Under the pieces are notes generated by a model, which worked only from the letters and a program-made list of their open reading frames with translations, was not told the origin of the DNA and made no database searches. From Oleispira sp036960605 (GTDB lineage Bacteria; Pseudomonadota; Gammaproteobacteria; Pseudomonadales; Oceanobacteraceae), in the NCBI GenBank assembly GCA_036960605.1, contig JBALXI010000009.1, forward strand, positions 1 through 64,000: a stretch of DNA of 64,000 nucleotides, in the 5' to 3' direction. Within the stretch, counting starts at the first letter, position 1, and every line of letters begins with the position of its first letter. A program made the position numbers and the translations under genes. Shown piece by piece: positions 15,888 to 24,647 of this stretch.

Positions 15888-18722
15888 TTAGTAGCCACGT
15901 TCTAGTAGAGGTTTAAGGAAGGTAGCAGTATGAGAGACAGTCTCTTCCGCTAAATCTTCTGGAGTACCTTCAGCAATAATATAGCCACCTTTCGAACCAC
16001 CTTCTGGTCCAAGATCGATAACCCAATCTGCTGTTTTAATCACGTCTAGGTTATGTTCAATAACAACGACAGTATTACCATGATCACGTAAGCGATGTAG
16101 AACGGTTAATAACTGTTGAATATCATGAAAATGTAAACCGGTAGTCGGTTCATCTAATATATATAAAGTATTGCCGGTATCACGCTTAGACAATTCTTTT
16201 GCTAGCTTAACCCGCTGAGCTTCACCGCCAGATAGCGTAGTTGCTGCTTGCCCAAGAGTGATATATGAAAGACCTACATCCATTAAGGTTTGAAGCTTTC
16301 GAGATATAGCAGGGATGGCATCAAAAAACTCACGGGCATCTTCAACGGTTAAGGATAAGCATTCGTGAATGTTTTTTCCTTTGTAGCGTATGTCGAGTGT
16401 TTCACGGTTATAGCGCTGACTCTTACATATGTCACAAGGTACGTACACATCCGCTAGGAAATGCATTTCAACCTTGATAACCCCATCACCTTGGCACGCT
16501 TCACAGCGTCCGCCTTTAACATTAAACGAGAAGCGGCCCACTTTGTAGCCACGGCTGCGTGATTCTTGCGTACCTGCAAACAGTTCACGAATAGGTGTGA
16601 AAATACCCGTATACGTTGCTGGATTAGAGCGTGGGGTACGACCAATAGGACTTTGATCGATATCGACCACTTTATCTAATTGATCCATGCCCGTTATAGA
16701 TTCATAAGGCGCGGCTTTTAATGTTGTTGCGCCGTTTAAAGCCGTTGCTGCTAGTGGATACAGTGTGCGATTGATTAAGGTTGATTTACCGGAACCGGAT
16801 ACCCCGGTCACGCAGGTCAATAATCCTAAAGGAATTTTTAACTCTACATTATCAAGGTTATTACCCGTTGCGCCCGTTAGTGTTAATAAACGTTCACTAT
16901 CATAAACGCTTCGTTCTGTCGGAATTTCAATCCTTCTAGCGCCGGTAAGATACTGGCCTGTGATTGAGTTCTGATTAGCTAAAACTTCTTCAGGTGTTCC
17001 TTGAGCAACAATTTCGCCACCATGAACACCCGCACCAGGGCCAATATCGATTAAGTAGTCGGCACTGCGGATAGCGTCTTCATCATGTTCAACCACAATT
17101 ACGGTATTACCGATATCACGTAGATGAACAAGAGTTTGCAATAGTCGATCGTTATCTCTTTGGTGCAAGCCAATGGATGGCTCATCTAAAATATACATAA
17201 CGCCGACTAAGCCTGCACCAATTTGCGAGGCTAATCGTATACGTTGAGCTTCACCACCTGACAAGGTATCTGAACTTCGATTCAAACTCAGGTATTCTAG
17301 GCCGACGTTAACCAAGAATTGAAGACGATCGCGAATCTCTTTTAAGATCTTCTCAGCTATCTTGGCTTTTTGGCCATTGAACTCAAGTTGAGCGAAATAA
17401 TCGAGAGCGTCATCAATCGGCATAGCCGTGCATTGATGAATCGTTTTATCACCAATAAATACATGGCGAGCTTCTGTGCGTAGTCGAGACCCAGCGCAGC
17501 TAGGGCAAGGCTGAACACTCAAATATTTAGTAAGCTCTTCGCGTACCATTTGTGAATCGGTATCATGGAAGCGGCGATCAAGGTTGGGGAGAACGCCTTC
17601 AAACACATGGGTTTTCAGCACGGTATCGCCACGACTGTTAACGTAGTTGAAACTAATTTCGTCTTCGCCACTGCCTTGTAGAATTAGTATCTGTTGCTCT
17701 TGAGTTAGATCATTAAAAGCTCTGTCGATATCAAAGCCGTAGTGATCAGCAACTGAATTGAGCATTTGGAAATAATAAATGCTGCGTCTATCCCAGCCAC
17801 GAATAGCGCCTTCCGAAATTGATAGGCTAGGTTCCGCAACCACTAAATCTTGATCGAAGTATTGCTTAACGCCTAAGCCATCGCAGGTAGTGCATGCGCC
17901 AGCAGGGTTGTTGAATGAAAATAATCTCGGTTCTAATTCAGATAGGCTGTAGCCACAATGTGGGCAAGAAAACTGTGAAGAAAATAGCAGGCCTTCACTT
18001 GTCTCGTCATCCATTGGCATAACGAGCACCAAGCCACCGCTAAGCTGGACGCAGGTTTCTAATGATTCGGCTAAGCGCTGAGCAATTTCAGCACGAATTT
18101 TGAAGCGATCGACGACCACTTCAATAGTATGTTTCTTTTTCTTATCGAGCTCAGGCGTATCATCAAGATCACATACTAGACCATCAATGCGCACGCGGAT
18201 AAAGCCTTGGGCGCGTAAGTTATCTAATACATGAAGATGCTCACCCTTACGATCTCGAATCACCGGCGCTAAAATCATTTGCTTGCTTTCTTCTGGCAAA
18301 GCAATGATTTGATCAACCATTTGACTGATTGTTTGAGCTTCTAGCGCAACATCGTGATCAGGACACTTAGGTGTTCCGACACGTGCGTATAATAATCTCA
18401 GGTAGTCATAAATCTCAGTCACAGTACCGACGGTTGAGCGAGGGTTATGAGAGGTCGATTTTTGTTCAATGGAAATAGCGGGAGATAAGCCTTCGATATG
18501 ATCAACGTCGGGCTTTTCCATCATTGATAGAAACTGGCGAGCATAGGTAGAGAGGGATTCAACGTAGCGACGTTGCCCTTCAGCATAAAGCGTATCAAAC
18601 GCTAAAGAAGATTTTCCTGAGCCGCTCAAGCCAGTAATAACGATGAGCTTGTCACGAGGAATCTCAATATCAATATTCTTGAGATTATGAGTGCGAGCAC
18701 CCTGAACTATAATTTTATCCAT
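15888..18722 (-). CDS. uvrA: Excinuclease ABC subunit A
   Basis: UvrA is the damage-recognising ATPase of nucleotide excision repair and works with UvrB and UvrC. The 944-residue protein has two ABC ATPase modules: Walker A GLSGSGKSS near residue 31 and GVSGSGKST near residue 640, ABC signatures LSGGEAQR twice, and DEPSIGLH/DEPTTGLH Walker B regions. Two zinc modules show CPHCGYSLSELE...CTTC and CEACQGDG...CDIC. No recognisable LexA box (CTGT-N8-ACAG) lies upstream. The 68-nt gap to the regulator gene holds a 9-bp inverted repeat. Confidence 0.98.
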   Translation of the reverse strand: MDKIIVQGARTHNLKNIDIEIPRDKLIVITGLSGSGKSSLAFDTLYAEGQRRYVESLSTYARQFLSMMEKPDVDHIEGLSPAISIEQKSTSHNPRSTVGTVTEIYDYLRLLYARVGTPKCPDHDVALEAQTISQMVDQIIALPEESKQMILAPVIRDRKGEHLHVLDNLRAQGFIRVRIDGLVCDLDDTPELDKKKKHTIEVVVDRFKIRAEIAQRLAESLETCVQLSGGLVLVMPMDDETSEGLLFSSQFSCPHCGYSLSELEPRLFSFNNPAGACTTCDGLGVKQYFDQDLVVAEPSLSISEGAIRGWDRRSIYYFQMLNSVADHYGFDIDRAFNDLTQEQQILILQGSGEDEISFNYVNSRGDTVLKTHVFEGVLPNLDRRFHDTDSQMVREELTKYLSVQPCPSCAGSRLRTEARHVFIGDKTIHQCTAMPIDDALDYFAQLEFNGQKAKIAEKILKEIRDRLQFLVNVGLEYLSLNRSSDTLSGGEAQRIRLASQIGAGLVGVMYILDEPSIGLHQRDNDRLLQTLVHLRDIGNTVIVVEHDEDAIRSADYLIDIGPGAGVHGGEIVAQGTPEEVLANQNSITGQYLTGARRIEIPTERSVYDSERLLTLTGATGNNLDNVELKIPLGLLTCVTGVSGSGKSTLINRTLYPLAATALNGATTLKAAPYESITGMDQLDKVVDIDQSPIGRTPRSNPATYTGIFTPIRELFAGTQESRSRGYKVGRFSFNVKGGRCEACQGDGVIKVEMHFLADVYVPCDICKSQRYNRETLDIRYKGKNIHECLSLTVEDAREFFDAIPAISRKLQTLMDVGLSYITLGQAATTLSGGEAQRVKLAKELSKRDTGNTLYILDEPTTGLHFHDIQQLLTVLHRLRDHGNTVVVIEHNLDVIKTADWVIDLGPEGGSKGGYIIAEGTPEDLAEETVSHTATFLKPLLERGY

Positions 18723-18725
18723 TAA

Positions 18726-18763
18726 ACAATTCTGACTTTAATCAATCGTGAAGCCAGAATTGT
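18726..18763. repeat. 9-bp inverted repeat before uvrA
   Basis: acaattctg (18726-18734) and cagaattgt (18755-18763) are a perfect inverted repeat spaced by 20 bases. They lie between the stop of the LuxR-type gene and the uvrA start, on the leader side of uvrA. It could form a leader hairpin or serve as an operator; nothing in the sequence decides between these. Confidence 0.5.
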
Positions 18764-18790
18764 AAAGCAACTGAGCACGGGGTAAAGGAA

Positions 18791-19468
18791 TTAAATGACG
18801 CTTTCGTGAACTATGTCTTCAAGGTTGTCTTTAGCCCAGTTAACCGCTTGTATACGATTAGACACATCGATCTTTTTGAATAAGTTGTATATATGAGTTT
18901 TTACCGTGTGCATGCTGACATTTAAGTGCTCTGCGATCTCAGTATTGGTTGCGCCTGTTGCCGTAAGGTTGAGGATTTGCTTTTCACGACGGGTTAAAAG
19001 ATTCGCATTGTGAGTGATTTTACGGGGCTTGCTACGTGTACGACCCAAGTATTGTGCAATTAGGCGACGAGATAGCCAGAACTCACCTTCAAATATACCG
19101 GTAATTCCTTTAACCAACTGCTGCTGAGAGCTCTCTTTATAAAAGATGCCATTAACCATCGGCCATGCCATTAAGCGTTCTACAGGGCTGGTATTTTGAG
19201 TATTAAAAAAGGCGACTTGAATATCTTGGTTTTGATCAAAGACTTGCTCTAACAAATCTTGTAGACGCTCAGTACGAGCACAATCAGCATCAATCAAAGC
19301 CAATGTTTGTCCTTCAAACGTATTCCATTCTGGGCGCCAATCCGGAGTGCTGATCAGCTGACAATCGATGTTAGTACGCTGATGAATAAAACCAATAAGG
19401 ATAGAATTTTGAAGATTTTGCTGGCCAAAAAGGATGATGCGACGTGGCGTTGAAGCTGGATTTTCCAT
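18791..19468 (-). CDS. LuxR/CsgD-type response regulator
   Basis: A 225-residue transcription factor. The C-terminal LuxR-type helix-turn-helix (about residues 158-215, NLLTRREKQILNLTATGATN with HTVKTHIYNLFKKI) is clear. The N-terminal half resembles the atypical receiver of CsgD-family proteins and begins RIILFGQQNLQNSILIGF; it lacks an obvious phospho-acceptor setting. The gene is transcribed toward uvrA with a 68-nt gap, so read-through is possible, and it is divergent from the MFS gene. CsgD relatives often control biofilm matrix genes, but its target here is unknown. Confidence 0.85.
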   Translation of the reverse strand: MENPASTPRRIILFGQQNLQNSILIGFIHQRTNIDCQLISTPDWRPEWNTFEGQTLALIDADCARTERLQDLLEQVFDQNQDIQVAFFNTQNTSPVERLMAWPMVNGIFYKESSQQQLVKGITGIFEGEFWLSRRLIAQYLGRTRSKPRKITHNANLLTRREKQILNLTATGATNTEIAEHLNVSMHTVKTHIYNLFKKIDVSNRIQAVNWAKDNLEDIVHESVI

Positions 19469-19733
19469 AGTACTGTCCCTGTATATGTGGTGGGCGTCCA
19501 GCCCGAATGAAATAAGTGTACTTCATTTGTCTTAAATTGCCATCTATATACTCTTAGAAAATGAGGACTGGCGCTGAAAATTAGATGTTTTACACCAGAC
19601 GTCAGTACCAGTTAAAGTATGTCTTTTATCAGGTAGGGCAAACTATCTGCTTGAGCGTATTAAAAAATTATAGTGCAGGCGGCGCTATTTAATCTGCTAG
19701 AATAACTCTCTCATTTTTTTGCAATTATTCCTA

Positions 19734-21110
19734 ATGTCCTCAGTATCTAATATATCCGGCACAGAGAAGCGTGCTATTGCCTCGTTAGCCTCGCTGTACG
19801 CCTTGCGTATGTTGGGATTGTTTATGGTCTTGCCTGTCATGGCGATTGCCGGGGCTGACTTCGAAGGTGCAACTCCAGAATTATTAGGTTTAGCCATTGG
19901 CGCTTATGGTTTAAGCCAAGCGTTATTACAAATTCCTGCCGGAGCCTTGTCCGATTATTTTGGCCGTAAGCCGATCATTGTTATTGGTTTGCTCATCTTT
20001 GCGCTGGGTAGTTTTGTTGCGGCCAATGCTGATACTATTTACGGCATTATCTTCGGTCGATTTTTACAAGGTTGTGGTGCTATCGCCAGCGCCGTGATGG
20101 CCTTAGTATCTGATTTGACCCGTGAAGAGCACCGAATGAAAGCGATGGCTTCTATTGGCGCCTCAATTGGTCTTTCTTTCTCTGTCGCCTTAGTTCTAGG
20201 GCCTGTGCTAGTTCACTTGGGTGGATTGCAGTTAATCTTTATCGTTACCGGTATCTTATCTCTAGCGGGCATCGCTTTAATGCTGTACCTAGTGCCAACC
20301 CCTGCACGTAAGAGACATAGAGATGGCAGTGCCATTATTAGTGAAGTAATAAAGCAGTTGGGTAATGGTCAACTGTGGCCACTCAATATCGGTATTTTTA
20401 TTCTGCATGCTTTAATGGTCGCGATGTTCGTCTCAATTCCGCCGCAGCTAGTAGCGGCAGGATTAACCCTTGATCAACACGCTTGGCTCTATTTACCGGT
20501 ATTATTAATCGCGTTTGTCTTAATGGTTCCATTTGTCATCATCGCTGAGAAGAAAAAGCAGATGAAAGGCATTGTGATTATCGCGTTAGGGATTATGATA
20601 CTCGCCCTTATTTTGATGTCTCAGGCTGCTGGTGTTTGGGCTTGGGCAATCGCGCTAGGTGTGTTCTTTTGGGCTTTCAATATTATGGAAGCGACGCTGC
20701 CATCTTGGTTAAGCAAAGTCGCTCCGGCGGGTGCAAAAGGCAGTGCGATGGGAATCTATTCCACGTTACAGTTTTTAGGTGCATTTGCCGGTGGTTTAAT
20801 GGGGGGCTGGTTAAATAACCACTTCGGTATTGAAGGACTATTCCTTATACTGGCGTCTGCCGTTTTTGCATGGGCATTATTGGTTATCGTCACACCAAAA
20901 CCTGCACACCTTAACAGTGTGCGCGTAGACATTCTAAATCAGGGTAACGATGAAGATCAGAGTTCGCTCTATCTTGATGCCTTGATTAATCTTAGAGGGG
21001 TTGCCGATGCTATTTTAATAGCAGAAGAGCAAGCCATATATTTAAAAGTCGATGCTAGTATTTTTGATTACCAGCAAGCGATGGCAACAGTTGATTCATT
21101 AGGAGAATAA
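19734..21110 (+). CDS. MFS transporter
   Basis: A 12-helix major facilitator of the drug/proton antiporter type, starting at ATG 19734. The loop 2-3 motif GALSDYFGRKP and the GFLYALRMLG-like first helix (SLYALRMLGLFMVLPV) are typical. After the last helix it has about 65 further residues (RVDILNQGNDEDQ...) forming a soluble C-terminal extension. The gene lies between uvrA and ssb, the same arrangement known in Pseudomonas. It ends one base before the ssb ATG. The substrate cannot be told from sequence. Confidence 0.9.
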   Translation: MSSVSNISGTEKRAIASLASLYALRMLGLFMVLPVMAIAGADFEGATPELLGLAIGAYGLSQALLQIPAGALSDYFGRKPIIVIGLLIFALGSFVAANADTIYGIIFGRFLQGCGAIASAVMALVSDLTREEHRMKAMASIGASIGLSFSVALVLGPVLVHLGGLQLIFIVTGILSLAGIALMLYLVPTPARKRHRDGSAIISEVIKQLGNGQLWPLNIGIFILHALMVAMFVSIPPQLVAAGLTLDQHAWLYLPVLLIAFVLMVPFVIIAEKKKQMKGIVIIALGIMILALILMSQAAGVWAWAIALGVFFWAFNIMEATLPSWLSKVAPAGAKGSAMGIYSTLQFLGAFAGGLMGGWLNNHFGIEGLFLILASAVFAWALLVIVTPKPAHLNSVRVDILNQGNDEDQSSLYLDALINLRGVADAILIAEEQAIYLKVDASIFDYQQAMATVDSLGE

Positions 21111-21111
21111 A

Positions 21112-21837
21112 ATGGGCCGCAGTGTAAATAAAGTACAGATCATTGGCACGCTTGGACGTGATCCAGAAATGAAGTTTTTGCCAAATGGTAATGCGGTCGT
21201 TACCGTTAGCGTAGCAACAGATGAAAGCTATAATGACAAAAATTCGGGTCAAAAAGTGGAGCGAACTGAATGGCACCGTATGACGGCGTTTGGCAAGCTA
21301 GCTGAGATTATTGGCCAGTACCTGAAGAAAGGCTCTAAGGCTTATTTTGAAGGTAAGCTAAAGACGAATGAATACGAGAAAGACGGCATTAAGCGTTATT
21401 CAACGGAAATCGTTGTTAACGACATGATGATGCTTGACGGTCGTCAGGATGCCGGTGCAAGCCAAGGGTTTGCTAATACAGCGCCGATGGCTCAATCGCC
21501 TTCAGCAGCAATGGGCCAGCAGCAGGGTGGTTTCGTACCTCAAGCTCAGCAGCCTGTTCAGCAACCACAGCAAGGTTATGCGCCTCAAGGCCAGCCAGCA
21601 CAGCGTCCTGCTCAGCAACCACAGCAAGGTGGTTTCGCTCCTCAGGGTCAGCCGCCAGCACAGCGCCCAGCGCAACAGCAGCAAGGCGGTTTTGCTCCTC
21701 AGCAGCAAGCACAACAGCCTCAGCAAGGTGGCTATTCTCAGCCTGGACAGACTCAAGGTCAGCCAGCTCAGCAACCACAAGCGGCTCCGCAGCCTGCGAA
21801 CAACTTTGATAGCTTTGATGACGATATTCCTTTCTAA
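21112..21837 (+). CDS. ssb: Single-stranded DNA-binding protein
   Basis: SSB coats single-stranded DNA and recruits repair and replication partners through its C-terminal tip. The 241-residue protein has an OB fold in residues 1-110 (RSVNKVQIIGTLGRDPEMKF, EWHRMTAFGKLAEI), a long linker rich in Gln, Pro and Gly with repeated QQPQQGG and FAPQGQP units, and the acidic tip FDDDIPF. It is longer than E. coli SSB (178) because of the linker. The MFS gene precedes it by one base, so they are probably co-transcribed. Confidence 0.97.
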   Translation: MGRSVNKVQIIGTLGRDPEMKFLPNGNAVVTVSVATDESYNDKNSGQKVERTEWHRMTAFGKLAEIIGQYLKKGSKAYFEGKLKTNEYEKDGIKRYSTEIVVNDMMMLDGRQDAGASQGFANTAPMAQSPSAAMGQQQGGFVPQAQQPVQQPQQGYAPQGQPAQRPAQQPQQGGFAPQGQPPAQRPAQQQQGGFAPQQQAQQPQQGGYSQPGQTQGQPAQQPQAAPQPANNFDSFDDDIPF

Positions 21838-21879
21838 GCGAATATTTAGCTAGACTACTAGATAGTCATGTTAATACTG

Positions 21880-21915
21880 AACCTCATATATTTCTGTTAA
21901 TATATGGGGTTTTTT
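21880..21915 (+). terminator. Intrinsic terminator after ssb
   Basis: aacctcatatatt (21880-21892) pairs with aatatatggggtt (21899-21911, one G-T pair), and six Ts follow. It lies 43 bases after the ssb stop and isolates ssb from the cobalamin genes. Confidence 0.85.
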
Positions 21916-21965
21916 GGTTTAAGCCCCCTAAACATAAATAGCCAACATTAGTCAGAGCAAGCCCA

Positions 21966-22565
21966 ATGAGTGAAAGCGAAGATAAACACCAACAACGTAT
22001 GGCGAAAAAGAAAGCCATCGTTGATGAGAAAATTGCCCAGGCCCAAGAAGAACGCGGTGTTTTAATCTTGCTAAAAGGTAATGGCAAAGGAAAAAGCAGC
22101 TCAGCCCTAGGCACGATGGCTCGTTCCCTTGGATATGGTAAAAAATGCGCGGTCATTCAGTTTATCAAAGGCCGTAATGAAACGGGTGAGCAAAAATTCT
22201 TTCAAGAACATCCGCTAGTAGACTGGCATGTGATGGGTCATGGCTTTACTTGGGAAACCCAAGATAAAACACAAGATATTGCTGCCGCACAGCAAGCTTG
22301 GGTTTTAGCAGAGAAGCTATTGCAAGACGAAAGCTATGACTTCGTATTATTCGATGAAATGAGCTACATGTTCAAATACGAATACCTTGATGTCGAACCT
22401 GTGGTAAAAGCATTACTGGCTCGTCCAAAAATGCAAAACGTGATGATTACTGGCCGAACGATGGCGCGACCATTACAAGACATTGCAGATACCATTTCCA
22501 GCGTACAAGATGATAAACATGCTTTTCGCCAAGGTGTGAAAGCGCAAGAAGGCATTGAATTTTAA
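21966..22565 (+). CDS. cobO: Cob(I)yrinic acid a,c-diamide adenosyltransferase
   Basis: CobO/BtuR transfers the adenosyl group of ATP to the cobalt(I) of corrinoids. The 199-residue protein has the family P-loop variant LLKGNGKGKSSSALGT at about residues 35-50, the RSLGYGKKCAVIQFIKG block, and the MITGRTMARPLQDIAD region near the C-terminus. It opens the cobalamin cluster; its TAA shares a base with the cobB ATG (TAATG), so the two are translationally coupled. No B12 riboswitch is visible in the 128 nt upstream. Confidence 0.96.
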   Translation: MSESEDKHQQRMAKKKAIVDEKIAQAQEERGVLILLKGNGKGKSSSALGTMARSLGYGKKCAVIQFIKGRNETGEQKFFQEHPLVDWHVMGHGFTWETQDKTQDIAAAQQAWVLAEKLLQDESYDFVLFDEMSYMFKYEYLDVEPVVKALLARPKMQNVMITGRTMARPLQDIADTISSVQDDKHAFRQGVKAQEGIEF

Positions 22566-23923
22566 TGGCAACTTTAAAAAATCAGGAATCCGTATTTTGT
22601 CCCGCGTTGTTTTTAACCGCACCGGCATCTGGCCAGGGTAAAACCACCGTTACCGCAGCGCTAGCCCGGATGCTTAAACGCCAAGGTAAAACGGTGCGTG
22701 TATTTAAAACCGGCCCTGATTTTTTAGATCCACAGATTTTAGCCCAAGCTTCGGGTGAGCACGTGGAACAATTAGATTTATGGATGGCGGGCGAAAACTA
22801 CTGCCGCTATCAATTTTACCAAGCCGCCAAAGAAGCCGATTTGATTATCGTTGAAGGCGCAATGGGCATGTTCGATGGAGAGCCTTCGAGTGCAGACTTA
22901 GCTGCAACCTTTAATATCCCTATGGCGATTGTCATGGATGTAAAAGGCATGGCGCAAACGGCGGCGGCAATTGCTATGGGGTTAGCAGGTTATCGCGATG
23001 ATGTTCAGGTCGCAGGCCTGATTGCTAATAGTTGTAGCACAGAGCGCCATCGTCAATTGATTGAGGATGCTTTACCAAAAAGTTTACCGCTCTTAGCGAC
23101 ACTTGCCCGATCAGAGTTAGTCGCTTTACCTGAACGTCATCTGGGATTGGTGCAAGCCAGTGAAGTACGGGATGAATTAGAGCAGCGTTTTGAAGCAGGC
23201 GCAGATTGGCTGGTGGAAGCTGGATTAGAAAATATTCTAGAGCGCTTTGCTAATGTAGAATTTAAGTTCGCTGAATTGCCAATAGCAAAACCGTTATTAA
23301 AAAATAAAGTAATAGCGGTGGCGAAAGATGAAGCCTTTAGTTTTATTTACCAAGCTAACTTATTAATTTTGCAAGAGCTTGGCGCTGAAGTTAAATTTTT
23401 CTCACCGCTTTATGATGCTGAAATTCCTCTAGCAGATGCGTTGTGGCTGCCGGGTGGTTACCCTGAATTACATGCAAAGAAACTTGCAGATAATTTCAGC
23501 ATGTTAAAAAGTATGAAAGATTTCTCTGATAATAAAAAGCCAATTGTAGCGGAGTGTGGCGGTTTCTTATATTGCTTAGAAAATCTCACTGACTTGAATG
23601 ATGATACTCATGTGATGGCCAATATACTCTCAGGTCAGGGCGCAATGAAAGGCAAGCGTGGTTGCCAAGGAATGCAAACAGCACTCTTTCCTGAAGGTGA
23701 AGTACGTGCTCATGCACATCATCGCTCTCGCAGTTTTAATATGCCAGAAGCGCTTTCTCATGGCCGTCGCCAGCGCCATCCTGCACCGGGCGAAGCGATG
23801 TACCGACATAACAATTTAAATGCCAGCTACCTGCATTTATTTTTTCCATCAAATCCTGAAGCTATCAGTTGTTTGTTCGATCCAGAGCTAACAAAAGAAT
23901 TAACTGATGCAGTAACTTTATAA
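22565..23923 (+). CDS. cbiA: Cobyrinic acid a,c-diamide synthase
   Basis: CbiA (CobB) amidates the a and c side chains of cobyrinic acid using glutamine and ATP. The 452-residue protein has an N-terminal DTBS-like ATPase domain with the P-loop APASGQGKTTVTAALAR and IIVEGAMGMFDG, and a C-terminal class I glutamine amidotransferase domain with WLPGGYPELHAKKLADN and the nucleophile in AECGGFLYCLE. The late HHRSRSFN region fits the family. It overlaps cobO by one base. In the anaerobic route it acts on the cobalt-containing intermediate. Confidence 0.96.
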   Translation: MATLKNQESVFCPALFLTAPASGQGKTTVTAALARMLKRQGKTVRVFKTGPDFLDPQILAQASGEHVEQLDLWMAGENYCRYQFYQAAKEADLIIVEGAMGMFDGEPSSADLAATFNIPMAIVMDVKGMAQTAAAIAMGLAGYRDDVQVAGLIANSCSTERHRQLIEDALPKSLPLLATLARSELVALPERHLGLVQASEVRDELEQRFEAGADWLVEAGLENILERFANVEFKFAELPIAKPLLKNKVIAVAKDEAFSFIYQANLLILQELGAEVKFFSPLYDAEIPLADALWLPGGYPELHAKKLADNFSMLKSMKDFSDNKKPIVAECGGFLYCLENLTDLNDDTHVMANILSGQGAMKGKRGCQGMQTALFPEGEVRAHAHHRSRSFNMPEALSHGRRQRHPAPGEAMYRHNNLNASYLHLFFPSNPEAISCLFDPELTKELTDAVTL

Positions 23924-23942
23924 TTTATAGGTGATATCAAGT

Positions 23943-24644
23943 ATGACTATCGAAATGTTTTCACTATTGCTAATGGGTCTAGGCTTGGGGCTACTTCATG
24001 CCTTAGATGCCGATCATATAATGGCAGTATCGGCATTAAGCAATCGTAAACCGAGTTTAAAGCGTACCTTGAAGTTCAGTGCAAACTGGGCGATTGGCCA
24101 CGGCAGTGTATTAATTTTATTGGGTTTATTATTTTTTGGTTTAGGCATTGCTTTACCTGAATCCATTCAACAATTGGCTGAGTCCAGTGTGGGCGTTTTA
24201 TTAATAGGTTTAGGCCTAGCCTGTTTTTGGCAATTCCATAAAGAAAAAGTTGTATTAAACAAACATACTCACGAACACAATGATGGTTCCATCGAACATA
24301 CGCATTTGCATGTTCACGATCATGACAAAAAGCTTGAAAATTCACAGCAAGTTAAAGAAGCTCATACTCCGGTTATGGTCGGTATTTTACATGGACTCGC
24401 AGGTAGTGCTCCGGCACTGGCTTTAATCCCCGCGATGATGCAAACCAACTTGTTGGAAGCGATGGGGTACTTAGTATTATTCAGCGCCGGGGTTTTATTC
24501 TCGATGGTTGCCTTTGGTTTAAGTTTTGGTTTAGTACAGAAAAAACTACAGCAAAAATCTATTAAGATATTTAACTGGAGCCGAAAAGTGATCGCTTCAG
24601 CCGCAGTTGGTATCGGTTTTTACTGGTTAGCTCAGGCTATTTAG
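23943..24644 (+). CDS. NicO/HupN-type cobalt or nickel permease
   Basis: A membrane protein of about 233 residues with some six hydrophobic segments. The first helix carries H19-ALDA-D24-H25, the HX4DH metal motif of the NiCoT/RcnA superfamily, and NWAIGHGSV follows. A cytoplasmic or periplasmic loop at about residues 108-130 is rich in histidine (HTHEHNDGSIEHTHLHVHDHD). I start it at ATG 23943, nine bases after aggtg, although a GTG at 23931 is in frame. Its place between cbiA and cbiD suggests cobalt uptake for corrin synthesis; related UreH-type proteins handle nickel, so the metal is inferred. Confidence 0.8.
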   Translation: MTIEMFSLLLMGLGLGLLHALDADHIMAVSALSNRKPSLKRTLKFSANWAIGHGSVLILLGLLFFGLGIALPESIQQLAESSVGVLLIGLGLACFWQFHKEKVVLNKHTHEHNDGSIEHTHLHVHDHDKKLENSQQVKEAHTPVMVGILHGLAGSAPALALIPAMMQTNLLEAMGYLVLFSAGVLFSMVAFGLSFGLVQKKLQQKSIKIFNWSRKVIASAAVGIGFYWLAQAI

Positions 24645-24647
24645 TCC

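Noticed and set aside
18723..18790. LexA (SOS) box upstream of uvrA
   Set aside because: No CTGT-N8-ACAG pattern is visible here or in the 19469-19733 gap.
21473..21780. Open frames opposite the ssb linker
   Set aside because: They arise from the low-complexity Gln/Pro repeat and lack starts with ribosome-binding sites.
21838..21965. Cobalamin riboswitch before cobO
   Set aside because: The region is filled by the ssb terminator and short spacer, with no B12-box sequence.
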